This document shows, one piece after another, positions 1 to 7,193 of a stretch of DNA of 12,999 nt. The translations under genes and the position numbers were made by a program. Every line of letters starts with the position of its first letter. Position 1 is the stretch's first letter. Source of the DNA: Deltaproteobacteria bacterium (GTDB taxonomy: Bacteria > Desulfobacterota > Desulfobacteria > Desulfobacterales > Desulfatirhabdiaceae); contig JAPLJE010000323.1 in NCBI GenBank assembly GCA_026388755.1, forward strand, positions 1 through 12,999, read 5' to 3'. The notes beneath the pieces were generated by a model that worked only from the letters and a program-made list of their open reading frames with translations, did no database searches and was not told the origin of the DNA.

Positions 1-1298
1 AACAGCTCATGAGTCGTAACCATGATGGAGATGAGCTGTCCGGTGAAATCAATGCTGCGTGCATCGACCGACCTGCCATCCGCAAGGACCTTCATATCGA
101 GGACCTGATCACGGAAGGCCAGGAAATCCTGGTTCATGTGGCCAAGTCTCCCATGGGCACCAAGGGAGCACGCGTTACGACCTACATTTCATTGCCGGGC
201 CGTTTTCTGGTAATGATGCCGTATTCGAATCACATCGGCGTGTCCAGAAGGATTCTGGATGAGGATGAACGAACGCGGCTCAAGGAAATGGTGTTGTCTT
301 TGAGGGATGACGCCATCGGCTACATTGTCCGGACAGCCAGTGAAGGAATTCAGCAGGAAAAGCTGGCGCCGGAAATGGTGTTTTTGAAGAATTTATGGCA
401 AGCGATTCTGACCAAATACAAAACAGCGTCCGCCCCTTCGCTGCTGCATAAAGAACTGAATGTCAGCCTGAGGGCGGTTCGGGACCTGTTGACCCATGAG
501 GCGGATTCCCTGATCATCGACTCCCGTCCTGTGTATGAATCGGTTCTCTCCTTTCTGAATACCTTCATGCCAAGCATGAAAGACTCTGTTGAACTCTATG
601 AAGGCCAGGAACCCATATTTGACGCCTATAATCTGGAAGGCGATATTTCCAGAGCCCTGAAGCGCAAGGTCTGGCTGAAATCCGGTGGATACATTGTCAT
701 CGAGCAGACCGAAGCGCTGGTTGCCATTGACGTCAATACCGGCAGATACGTGGGCAAACACAATCTTGAAGAGACCATTCTTAAAACCAACCTGGATGCC
801 GTAAAGGAAATCGCCTATCAGATCAGGCTTCGGGATGTCGGCGGCATCATCATCATCGATTTTATTGACATGGAAAAGAAGTCCAACCAGGAAAAGGTTT
901 ACAATGCCCTGATCGAAGCGTTAAATAACGACCGGAGCAAAACCCATGTCCTTCCCATCTCGGAGATGGGGCTGATTCAAATGACCCGAAAGCGGATACG
1001 AAAGCCATTGAACCGGTTGTTATGCGAGCCCTGTTTTTACTGCGAAGGTGAAGGGTATCTGATGTCCCGCAAGACCATCTGCCATAACATTTTCAGGGAA
1101 ATACTCAGCGAATACCGAATATTGGATGGCATCAAGATCATGGTCAGAGTCAACCCGGAAATTGCAGAATTGCTGCACGGAGAGGAAAACCATCTGATCT
1201 TCCGCCTTGAAAAAATGATTACCAAGCAAATCGTCGTATACCCCAATCCGCAATTTCACCTGGAAGAGTTCGATATTCTGGAAGTTTACAAAGAATAG
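1..1298 (+). CDS. rng: Ribonuclease G/E family protein, 5'-partial (N-terminus outside window)
   Basis: Endoribonuclease of the RNase E/G family, which cleaves single-stranded A/U-rich RNA and acts in rRNA maturation and mRNA decay in the cytoplasm. The frame is open to the left edge (CAG CTC before the first ATG at 9), and the first residues correspond to the middle of the family's N-terminal S1 region, so roughly the first 80-100 residues lie outside. Counting from the ATG at 9, the sequence shows the segment GQEILVHVAK...GTKGARVT, then VAIDVNTG with Asp241 and IIIIDFIDM with Asp284. These are 43 residues apart, the same spacing as the Mg-binding Asp303/Asp346 of E. coli RNase E. The zinc-link cysteines follow as CEPC (339/342), with a further Cys345. 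The C-terminus ends shortly after the small domain with no long RNase E-type scaffold tail, so RNase G is the better name. The next gene is convergent. Confidence 0.93.
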   Translation, partial: QLMSRNHDGDELSGEINAACIDRPAIRKDLHIEDLITEGQEILVHVAKSPMGTKGARVTTYISLPGRFLVMMPYSNHIGVSRRILDEDERTRLKEMVLSLRDDAIGYIVRTASEGIQQEKLAPEMVFLKNLWQAILTKYKTASAPSLLHKELNVSLRAVRDLLTHEADSLIIDSRPVYESVLSFLNTFMPSMKDSVELYEGQEPIFDAYNLEGDISRALKRKVWLKSGGYIVIEQTEALVAIDVNTGRYVGKHNLEETILKTNLDAVKEIAYQIRLRDVGGIIIIDFIDMEKKSNQEKVYNALIEALNNDRSKTHVLPISEMGLIQMTRKRIRKPLNRLLCEPCFYCEGEGYLMSRKTICHNIFREILSEYRILDGIKIMVRVNPEIAELLHGEENHLIFRLEKMITKQIVVYPNPQFHLEEFDILEVYKE

Positions 1299-1343
1299 CA
1301 CAGATCCAGACCGCTTCAGTGCCAGTCTGACTGGAAGGCATCA

Positions 1344-1997
1344 TCAACAATGGATCAAGTATGGTCGCATCACGGATTCCAGGTGACATCTCCAGGCTTC
1401 CACATCCGTTTTTTCTTCCGAGCCGTTCAGGTGAATCATCTCTCCGAAAGCGAACCGGACTCCGGCAAAGGGTTTGGGCAGCATGAATCTGTCCCAACTG
1501 TTGAAGAACCAGGCCCTGTCTGCGGAAATCGATACGGGAACGATCACGGCGCGGGCAGCCAGCGCCAGGGAGATTGCTCCAGGCTTTACAATCCCTGAAG
1601 GTCCCTGGGGACCGTCCACGATGTGACCCGCCAGCCGGGAGCGTCTGAGCTCACGAATCATTTGTTTGAGAGCCTTCAGACCCCCTTTGGAGGATGAGCC
1701 GCGAACGGGAGTCCAGCCGAAGCGCCGAACGATGCCGGCCCCGATTTCACCGTCGTTGCTCAGGCTGATCATCAGAGGCGGGGAAAGTTCACGATATTTC
1801 CGAATATATGCCAGCGTGGGAAAAACCTGCTGATGCCAGCAGCAGAACAATAAGGAACCGCCTTTTTGCAGGTAATCCTGCCAGGGCGCTTCGTTGATGA
1901 CGCTGATGCGAAAGGTCCGGCAATAAGCCCGGAGTATTCCATAAAAAATATCCAAAAAAATATCCGATTTTATGATCCTGCTGGTATTGATCGCCAA
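1344..1997 (-). CDS. DUF374 family lysophospholipid acyltransferase-like protein
   Basis: A 217-residue protein of the DUF374 family, relatives of LPLAT-type glycerolipid and lipid A acyltransferases that work at the inner membrane. The exact substrate is not known. Family marks seen: CCWHQQ with His55 in the position of the acyltransferase His motif, SLSNDGE (78-84), the RFGW...RGSSSKGG block (92-106) and VDGPQGPSG (127-135), followed by the LALAARAVIVPVSISADRAW segment typical of the family. The start is a TTG (complement of 1995-1997) preceded by AGGAG six bases upstream; the frame upstream shows no nearby ATG or GTG. It lies 112 bp downstream of the MltD-like gene on the same strand and may be co-transcribed with it, and it converges on the RNase G gene. 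Family assignment is firm; the reaction is inferred. Confidence 0.85.
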   Translation of the reverse strand: MAINTSRIIKSDIFLDIFYGILRAYCRTFRISVINEAPWQDYLQKGGSLLFCCWHQQVFPTLAYIRKYRELSPPLMISLSNDGEIGAGIVRRFGWTPVRGSSSKGGLKALKQMIRELRRSRLAGHIVDGPQGPSGIVKPGAISLALAARAVIVPVSISADRAWFFNSWDRFMLPKPFAGVRFAFGEMIHLNGSEEKTDVEAWRCHLESVMRPYLIHC

Positions 1998-2048
1998 TGG
2001 CTTCTCCTGTTCGAAAAGACAAAATAAAAATGATCTCTGTCGCTGTTA

Positions 2049-2072
2049 TTCTGACTTCTGGCTTCTGACTTC
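2049..2072. repeat. Short heptanucleotide tandem repeat, about 3.4 units of TTCTGAC
   Basis: Three consecutive 7-bp units (TTCTGAC, TTCTGGC, TTCTGAC) plus a further TTC sit in the spacer between the MltD-like and DUF374 genes. The second unit differs at one base. This is seen directly; no function is evident. Confidence 0.7.
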
Positions 2073-2109
2073 ATTTCACAGTAAGCATTTGCGCTTCCAG
2101 ACCGGCGAA

Positions 2110-3237
2110 TTATGGCGAAGGTTCCTGGGAGAGCTTTTTTTCATTAGCGGGATTCAGAACAAGCCGGTCTCCAGCACGAATAGGCTGATTCAGGTCGAGA
2201 TGGTTCCAGATCACCAGGGACTGAACCGGAATGTTCAAGCGCTCGGCAATCCCTGAAAGCGAATCCCCTTTTTTCACCACATACACGTTTTCGAGTCCTG
2301 CGGATTCCAGGGATGGAGTCTGCCTGCCCAGCCTTTCCTGAAAACCCGCAGACGCCCCTCTGGGTATGGAAAGCGTCAGCACGCCTTTGGGAAGGTAATA
2401 TCCCCTGATTTCAGGATTCAGATCCCGAATGGCCTTAAAGCTTGTCCGGGCCGCCCGAGCGATGGAAAGCACCGGTGTCCTCTGAGACAACTCCAGTTGA
2501 ACGCGATCGCTTTCATCGGGCGGATACAGATCCTCTGGTGTCAACTTGAAACCGTATTTTTCCGGATTGGACAGGATCAGCTTGGCTGCAAGAATTCGAA
2601 AGACATACCGTTGGGTTTCCTGGTAAAGGTAAAGATCGTAAAAGTCAGCGGTATCCTGAAGTAATATCTCATTTTTCAGACCTGCCTCACCCATGTTGTA
2701 AGCAGCTGCTGCAAGGGTCCAGGACCCGAAGTCGCCATGGAGCTTTTTCAGGTAGGCAAGAGCCGAACGGGTGGACGCCGCCATATTCCGGCGCTCGTCC
2801 AGCTCTTCCGTAATGGTCAGTCCATAGCGCGCACCCGTATCCTTGATAAACTGCCAGTAGCCCATCGCCCCCTTGGGAGATCCGGCCAGAGCCCGCAGCG
2901 CGCTTTCGACCACCGGAATGTATTTGAGATCATCCGGAAGATGCTGATCTTTCAACATGGATTGAATGAACGGCATATATCGGTTGGCCCGTTTGATCCA
3001 CATAATGGTCTGATCACGGTCCCAGAGCATCAGAAGGAGTTCCCGCTCCAGGCGCTCCCGAACATCCATACTGTCCAGCGGCGCCGGTTCTCCGCAAAAA
3101 TCCAGCGGCGGTTTTACGCGAAGGCTGGATACCAGAGAAGGGATGCACTCCATCTCCGGAATATCGCCGGTTTGCGCATAACTGCAGGTCCCTGCACATA
3201 AAACGGATAAGATTATCAAAAACTGTATCATATTCAC
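2110..3237 (-). CDS. mltD: MltD-like membrane-bound lytic murein transglycosylase with LysM domain
   Basis: Peptidoglycan lytic transglycosylase that cleaves the MurNAc-GlcNAc bond with formation of 1,6-anhydro-MurNAc, acting in the periplasm. Order of parts: a hydrophobic N-terminal signal (residues 4-21, likely cut after SYA, no clear lipobox), a charged linker, then the SLT catalytic domain (about 85-220). That domain carries catalytic Glu111 in VVESALRALAGSPKGAMGYWQF and the later AAAAYNMGE motif. A degenerate LysM-like stretch follows (about 250-300, with IRDLNPEIRGYYLPKG), then one good LysM domain (about 318-362, VVKKGDSLSGIAERLNI...RAGDRLVL). At 375 residues it is shorter than E. coli MltD (about 450). 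The start is GTG at 3237 with an ATG two codons downstream (3231) as an alternative; an in-frame TGA lies just upstream, so no longer form is possible. It is divergent from ubiG, separated by 72 bp that must hold both promoters. Confidence 0.88.
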   Translation of the reverse strand: MNMIQFLIILSVLCAGTCSYAQTGDIPEMECIPSLVSSLRVKPPLDFCGEPAPLDSMDVRERLERELLLMLWDRDQTIMWIKRANRYMPFIQSMLKDQHLPDDLKYIPVVESALRALAGSPKGAMGYWQFIKDTGARYGLTITEELDERRNMAASTRSALAYLKKLHGDFGSWTLAAAAYNMGEAGLKNEILLQDTADFYDLYLYQETQRYVFRILAAKLILSNPEKYGFKLTPEDLYPPDESDRVQLELSQRTPVLSIARAARTSFKAIRDLNPEIRGYYLPKGVLTLSIPRGASAGFQERLGRQTPSLESAGLENVYVVKKGDSLSGIAERLNIPVQSLVIWNHLDLNQPIRAGDRLVLNPANEKKLSQEPSP

Positions 3238-3309
3238 CCATCAGATGGTAAAATTAAAAAAAGGCAAATCCGTCAAGAAACCAGCTTACCCCATGATTTC
3301 ATAAACATA

Positions 3310-4017
3310 ATGAAAAAAATCGAAAATGTAGACGACACTGAAATAACCAGATTTGAATCCCGGTCACATGGATGGTGGGACCGGGAGGGCGATTTCAAAC
3401 CCCTCCACGACATCAATCCGGTTCGCGTCCGGTACATCAATGAACGCGCCACCCTTTGCGGGAAATCGGTTCTGGATATTGGCTGCGGCGGCGGCATTCT
3501 ATCGGAAGCCATGGCAACGCTGGGAGCGACAGTAACCGGAATTGACCGGGGGGAAGCGCCCCTGAATGCCGCCCGGCATCACCTGCTGGATAGCGGACTT
3601 CAGGTGAGCTATCTGAAAACCACCGCGGAAGCCCTGGCAGAGACCCACGCGTCCTGCTTTGATGTCGTAACCTGCCTGGAAATGCTGGAGCACGTCCCCA
3701 ATCCCCGTTCTGTCATCCACGCATGTAAAACCCTGGTCAAACCCGGGGGCGACGTGTTTTTTGCGACCCTCAACCGGAATCCCAAATCTTTTCTGCTGGC
3801 AATTGCCGCCGCGGAATATCTGATGAGGTTGATTCCCAGAGGGACTCACACCTATAGCCGATTCATCAAGCCTGCTGAAATGACGCGCTGGATACAACAA
3901 GCAGGCCTGATTCCGCAAAATATCATGGGCATGCACTACAATCCACTGTTTCGAACCTGTTCGCTGGGCGGAAATCCGGATATCAATTATCTCGTTCACG
4001 CCAAACGTCCCCAGTAA
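3310..4017 (+). CDS. ubiG: UbiG-like 3-demethylubiquinol 3-O-methyltransferase
   Basis: SAM-dependent class I methyltransferase of the UbiG type. In ubiquinone makers it performs both O-methylations of the quinone ring. The 235-residue length matches the family (E. coli UbiG, 240). Visible marks: the N-terminal FESRSHGWWDREGDFKPLHDINPVRVRYI block (15-43), SAM motif I VLDIGCGGGILSEAMA (54-69), the acidic VTGID after strand 2, TCLEMLEHVPNP (about 123-134), NRNPKSFLLAI, and the YNPLF...SLGGNPDINYLVHAKR tail, all characteristic of UbiG rather than of generic methyltransferases. The ATG at 3310 has only a poor Shine-Dalgarno. If the host is an anaerobic Desulfobacterota it would normally use menaquinone, so the true substrate may be another isoprenoid phenol; this is inference. 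Confidence 0.85.
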   Translation: MKKIENVDDTEITRFESRSHGWWDREGDFKPLHDINPVRVRYINERATLCGKSVLDIGCGGGILSEAMATLGATVTGIDRGEAPLNAARHHLLDSGLQVSYLKTTAEALAETHASCFDVVTCLEMLEHVPNPRSVIHACKTLVKPGGDVFFATLNRNPKSFLLAIAAAEYLMRLIPRGTHTYSRFIKPAEMTRWIQQAGLIPQNIMGMHYNPLFRTCSLGGNPDINYLVHAKRPQ

Positions 4018-4049
4018 TGAAAAAAGGGGGGAATCATTTTCACGGTAAA

Positions 4050-4703
4050 TCAAATCAGGCTCAACAGCTCTTCGGGATTCATGATAAGCGCCCTGGCGCC
4101 GTTTTCCTGAAGCTCTTCCCTGGTTCGAAACCCCCACAAAGCACCGACCGGAAACATCCCAGCAGACACAGCGGTCTGCATGTCAATAGCCGTATCTCCC
4201 AGATAAAGCATGTGATCCGGGTCCACTCCCAGCAATCGGGATATTTCCAGAGCGCCGGCCGGATCGGGTTTTCGCGGAACATCCTCCCTTAAGCCGAACA
4301 CCGCTTTGAACCGCCATTTGGAAAGCAGATCTTGAACGCAATTCACCGTAAATCCGTGAGATTTATTGGATAAAATTGCCATATCTATCCCCAGGGCCGT
4401 CAGGCTGTCCAGCATTTCTGAAATCCCGTCATATAACCGGCTTTTGACTTTCCAGCTCTGGTCGTAATCTGCCATAAACGCTGCCAGACAATCCCGATAA
4501 ACATCGGAACCCCTGACGGATTCCGGCAATGCCCGTTCAATGAGAACAGCCGATCCGTCGCCGACAAAATACCGATAGGCATCCATCGGATGCGCCGGAA
4601 ACCCTCGATCCGCCAGAACCCGGTTTACCGCATCCCCTAAGTCCTCCAAAGTGTCCAGAAGCGTGCCATCCAGATCAAAGACAACTGCAGAAAATTTATT
4701 CAA
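4050..4703 (-). CDS. gph: HAD-superfamily phosphatase, phosphoglycolate phosphatase (Gph) type
   Basis: Haloacid dehalogenase-type phosphatase, subfamily IA, probably acting on 2-phosphoglycolate or a similar small phosphate ester in the cytoplasm. All HAD motifs are present: motif I FDLDGT with nucleophile Asp10 and acid/base Asp12, motif II AILSNK with Ser112, motif III Lys145 in PRKPDP, and motif IV LGDTAIDM with Asp170 and Asp174. The helical cap lies between residues 15 and 85. The 217-residue length is normal. The start appears to be TTG (complement of 4701-4703), since an in-frame stop lies a few codons upstream with no ATG or GTG between; a weak GGGTG precedes it. It lies 29 bp downstream of the THUMP methyltransferase gene on the same strand, likely one transcript, and is convergent with ubiG (32 bp between stops). 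The physiological substrate cannot be fixed from sequence. Confidence 0.85.
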   Translation of the reverse strand: MNKFSAVVFDLDGTLLDTLEDLGDAVNRVLADRGFPAHPMDAYRYFVGDGSAVLIERALPESVRGSDVYRDCLAAFMADYDQSWKVKSRLYDGISEMLDSLTALGIDMAILSNKSHGFTVNCVQDLLSKWRFKAVFGLREDVPRKPDPAGALEISRLLGVDPDHMLYLGDTAIDMQTAVSAGMFPVGALWGFRTREELQENGARALIMNPEELLSLI

Positions 4704-4732
4704 AAAAACACCCGTCTTTAATTGAGTTTACG

Positions 4733-5866
4733 TTAATCCAGTTTTCCAACAAGCAGTTCCAGTTTCAATCCCCCATGATAAATGGAATGAAAACGCCATT
4801 CCGGAGAAATGCCCCCAAGGCCCGAACGCTCGGGAACTATCAGCGCAAATCTCCATCCCCGGTAATCGGATTTCAGCTTCTTCATCACGTCCTGAATCAA
4901 CAGGCGGCTTTCCCGGCGCGTCCCCATCCGCTTTCCGTATGGTGGATTAATGACCACCAGACCCGGCTCAATCGTCAGGTTTCCTGGATTCAGTTCAAAA
5001 AAATCCCCTTCCAGAACCTGAATTTGATCCAGAGCAGGATGGGAACCCGCAAGCCGGAGCAGAGAATCGCATGCCACGGATGCGCTGTCAAATGCGACCA
5101 CAGGGGGCAACGGCCCGGAGATAAATCGACTTTCCGCAGAATTTCGAAGATGATGCCATTGAGCAGGCCTGAATCCCGGCCATCCCATGAAAGCAAATGA
5201 CCGGTTCCACCCCGGTGGAATGTTCCGAGCCATCAAAGCCGTCTCAACGGCAAACGTTCCAGAGCCGCACATGGGATTCACCAGTATTTCATTCCCCGTA
5301 TATCCAGCCAGCATTAAAATGGCCGCAGCCAGGGTTTCACGGACCGGCGCGATTCCTGCAAGCATTTTGATGCCTCTTTTATAAAGCAAATCGCCGCTGC
5401 TGTCTATGGAAACGCTGAACCGGTCATCCACGCCGCGAATGAAAAGGCGCTGTTGTATGACGGGTGTGCCTTGGGCTTGCGGATCACCGGCATACTGCAA
5501 CAGCCGATTGCGAACACTCTTTGAAAAAATAGCGGAAACAGCATCGTTATGATAAAGTCGGCAATGGTGGGTGGATACGCGGATCAGCGGCACGGCATCG
5601 GGACGCAGATAGATCTCCCAGGGGATTTCCGCTGCCTTTTTTGAAAGCTGGGTAAAATGAGAGGCCGATACGGTTTCGATTCTCATCAGAATCCGCGTAG
5701 CAGTCCGCAGATAAAGATTGGCCAGATATCCGTCATACAATTTCCCGCTGAACTCGACGCCGCCGGAAACCTCGACCGTTTCACAGCTGAAGGACGGAAG
5801 CCGCATCAGTTCCATCCGGCACAGGCTTTCCAGTCCCGGAGACGTGATGACAAAAAAGTCGCGCAT
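4733..5866 (-). CDS. THUMP-domain class I SAM-dependent RNA methyltransferase (RlmL N-terminal type)
   Basis: Predicted 23S rRNA N2-guanine methyltransferase of the YcbY/RlmL N-terminal (COG0116) family. From the ATG at 5866 the protein has 377 residues: an N-terminal ferredoxin-like part beginning MRDFFVITSPGLE (typical of the family), a THUMP domain (about 45-150, ending near YKRGIK), and a Rossmann methyltransferase domain. The latter has SAM motif I NPMCGSGT (197-204) and catalytic motif IV NPPYGKR (307-313), as expected for an amino-group methylase. It lacks the second RlmK methyltransferase half of the fused E. coli protein, which is usual outside Gammaproteobacteria. An in-frame TTG at 5914 would add 16 residues; I prefer ATG 5866 because the family starts there, though neither start has a strong Shine-Dalgarno. 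It probably shares a transcript with the downstream phosphatase gene. Confidence 0.87.
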   Translation of the reverse strand: MRDFFVITSPGLESLCRMELMRLPSFSCETVEVSGGVEFSGKLYDGYLANLYLRTATRILMRIETVSASHFTQLSKKAAEIPWEIYLRPDAVPLIRVSTHHCRLYHNDAVSAIFSKSVRNRLLQYAGDPQAQGTPVIQQRLFIRGVDDRFSVSIDSSGDLLYKRGIKMLAGIAPVRETLAAAILMLAGYTGNEILVNPMCGSGTFAVETALMARNIPPGWNRSFAFMGWPGFRPAQWHHLRNSAESRFISGPLPPVVAFDSASVACDSLLRLAGSHPALDQIQVLEGDFFELNPGNLTIEPGLVVINPPYGKRMGTRRESRLLIQDVMKKLKSDYRGWRFALIVPERSGLGGISPEWRFHSIYHGGLKLELLVGKLD

Positions 5867-6084
5867 CCGCCCAGAGACATTTCGCTTGATGCGTTTTTCA
5901 AGAGTAGACGTCAAAATTGCAGTCCCATTGGCGGTATTGATTTTAATAAAGACCTGCTTATATTTTTTGTCTGTAATAATTCAGGCGCAGTCCCGTGAGC
6001 GGATCGTTTCTGTCAATATTGGAACATAAAAAACATGATTCATCAATTGGATTCTATGCCGCAGGTGATATTAAGAACTTTCCC

Positions 6085-6113
6085 TTGACAAGGCGGGGTG
6101 GTTTGATTAAAAA
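6085..6113 (+). promoter_or_regulatory. Candidate sigma70-type promoter for the GldA/F/G operon
   Basis: A perfect -35 TTGACA (6085-6090) is followed after 17 bp by TAAAAA (6108-6113), four of six matches to TATAAT. It lies upstream of the ABC operon in the divergent spacer. The prediction rests on sequence only. Confidence 0.4.
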
Positions 6114-6116
6114 TCG

Positions 6117-6145
6117 TTATGAAAATTATCTATAACATTTATAAT
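6117..6145 (+). promoter_or_regulatory. Second candidate promoter with perfect -10 TATAAT
   Basis: A perfect TATAAT (6140-6145) has only a poor -35 (TTATGA, 6117-6122) at 17 bp. Transcription from it would begin near 6151-6153, exactly at the base of the leader hairpin. The rest of the spacer between the methyltransferase gene and the ABC operon (about 5867-6084) is AT-rich; I saw no gene or RNA in it, only an isolated minus-strand TTGACA (6011-6016) without a matching -10. Confidence 0.35.
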
Positions 6146-6150
6146 TAATT

Positions 6151-6195
6151 AGGCCGAAATTACCGACATGACCGTGTCGAATTCGGCCTTTTGTT
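6151..6195 (+). terminator. Leader hairpin with T-rich tail: possible attenuator or intrinsic terminator before the ABC operon
   Basis: Outer arms AGGCCGAA (6151-6158) and TTCGGCCT (6182-6189) pair perfectly. A TT/AA pair step follows with a bulged A. The inner stem is CGACAT (6164-6169) with GTGTCG (6174-6179), closing a GACC loop. The 3' arm runs into TTTTGTTCGTTT. This is the architecture of an intrinsic terminator, yet no plus-strand gene lies upstream to terminate, so it more likely acts on the ABC operon leader (attenuation or 5' mRNA protection). The role is inferred. Confidence 0.5.
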
Positions 6196-6233
6196 CGTTT
6201 GCAACCTGTTTTCCGGTTCACAAGGAGAAAAGC

Positions 6234-6521
6234 ATGATTCATGTTGAAAATCTCACCCGGTATTATGATGATTTCTGTGCGGTAGACGGAATTCATCTGA
6301 ACATTCAAAAAGGCGAAATCCTGGGATTGCTGGGGCCGAACGGTGCCGGCAAAACCACGACCCTGAGGATGCTCACTGGGTATCTTCAGCCGAGTGCCGG
6401 CCAGATTCGGGTTAAGGATTTTACCATCGGCCCGGATACGCTCGAGATTAAAAAACGCATCGGATATCTTCCGGAATCCGCCCCTCTCTATCATGACATG
6501 ACCCTCTCTATCATGACATGA
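6234..6521 (+). CDS. GldA-like ABC transporter ATPase, N-terminal fragment (frameshifted)
   Basis: N-terminal 95 residues of an ABC-2-type exporter ATPase, nearest in style to GldA/NatA/CcmA-like subunits paired with the permease two genes on. ATG 6234 is chosen because AAGGAG (6222-6227) lies just upstream and MIHVENLTRYY is a normal ABC start; in-frame codons further up run through the hairpin. Walker A GPNGAGKTT is at 34-42, and the region after it ends in IGYLPESAPLYHDM. At that point a 20-bp duplication puts the ribosome out of frame; five foreign residues (TLSIMT region) follow and then TGA (6519-6521). The fragment lacks the signature, Walker B and H-loop and cannot be a working ATPase alone. 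If one repeat copy is removed the gene reads through to 7192 as a 312-residue protein. Confidence 0.85.
   Translation: MIHVENLTRYYDDFCAVDGIHLNIQKGEILGLLGPNGAGKTTTLRMLTGYLQPSAGQIRVKDFTIGPDTLEIKKRIGYLPESAPLYHDMTLSIMT
6482..6521 (+). repeat. Perfect 20-bp tandem duplication that breaks the ABC ATPase gene
   Basis: The unit CCCTCTCTATCATGACATGA occurs at 6482-6501 and again, without a mismatch, at 6502-6521. Flanking bases differ, so the repeat is exactly two units. As 20 is not a multiple of three, the second copy shifts the frame. With one copy the protein reads PLYHDMSVYDYL, which matches the usual family sequence at this place, showing that the single-copy form is ancestral. Confidence 0.95.
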
Positions 6522-7192
6522 GTGTATATGATTATCTGAATTATGTCGCGGATATCCGGGAGCTTGATAATGAAAAGAAACTGTCCCGGATTCACGAACT
6601 GGCACAATTATGCGCCCTGAGCACGGTCATGCACAAGACCATCGGGGAACTGTCCAAGGGATTCAAGCAGCGGGTCGGCCTGGCCCATGCGCTGATGAAT
6701 GATCCGGAAATTCTGGTTCTGGATGAACCCACATCGGGCCTGGATCCCAACCAGATTGTGGAAATCCGGGAAATCATCCGAAAGATCGGCAGGGAAAAAA
6801 CCATCATCCTGTCCACCCATATCCTCAGCGAAGCCGAGGCCACCTGCGACCGGATCGCCATCATCCATCAGGGAAAAATTGTCGCAGACGGCAGCACCCA
6901 ATCCATCAAGCAGTCAGCCGGCAGGGAGCGGACAATTTATATCACGCTGGACAATGCAGACTTTGCCGCGGTCCGGCAGCAACTGGAGACTATCGGAGGG
7001 ATCGTTCGGATTGAAAAACTCGCCTCTTCGGACGCCAATTTTCTCGATATCAAGATTACTATTTCATCCGACGCGGATATCCGGAAGGATATCTATCAGA
7101 TCATCCGGCAGGCCGACTGGCTGCTTCTGGAATTCCGTCAGGAAACCCAGACACTGGAACATATTTTCCGCGAACTTACCCTGGAGAATTAA
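6518..7192 (+). CDS. GldA-like ABC transporter ATPase, C-terminal fragment (frameshifted)
   Basis: Remaining 224 residues of the same ATPase, beginning at ATG 6518, which overlaps the TGA of the N-terminal fragment as ATGA. There is no Shine-Dalgarno before it, so expression would need translational coupling, frameshifting or loss of one repeat copy. From this ATG: signature LSKGFKQR (45-52), Walker B ILVLDEP (65-71), D-loop SGLD, and H-loop His101 in LSTHILSEAE. The C-terminal extension (about 130-224) is the usual GldA/CcmA-type regulatory tail. No further stop or lesion is seen, so the break looks recent. The stop (7190-7192) is one base from the start of the permease gene, marking a tight operon. 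Confidence 0.85.
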   Translation: MSVYDYLNYVADIRELDNEKKLSRIHELAQLCALSTVMHKTIGELSKGFKQRVGLAHALMNDPEILVLDEPTSGLDPNQIVEIREIIRKIGREKTIILSTHILSEAEATCDRIAIIHQGKIVADGSTQSIKQSAGRERTIYITLDNADFAAVRQQLETIGGIVRIEKLASSDANFLDIKITISSDADIRKDIYQIIRQADWLLLEFRQETQTLEHIFRELTLEN

Positions 7193-7193
7193 C

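Noticed and set aside
1..60. RNase G apparently missing its N-terminal S1 portion
   Set aside because: The frame is open to the window edge, so this is a cut by the window and not a gene truncation.
1314..1340. Small inverted repeat (CCAGT-CTG-ACTGG) between the convergent RNase G and DUF374 genes, considered as a terminator
   Set aside because: The stem is only 5 bp with a 3-nt loop and no T-run on either side.
6011..6016. Minus-strand TTGACA as a promoter for the THUMP methyltransferase gene
   Set aside because: No acceptable -10 is found 16-18 bp downstream on that strand.
6699..7193. In-frame upstream extension of the permease reading frame
   Set aside because: It overlaps the ATPase in another frame and gives a low-complexity, Pro/Ser/Arg-rich translation. 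The ATG at 7194 with its GGAG is the natural start.
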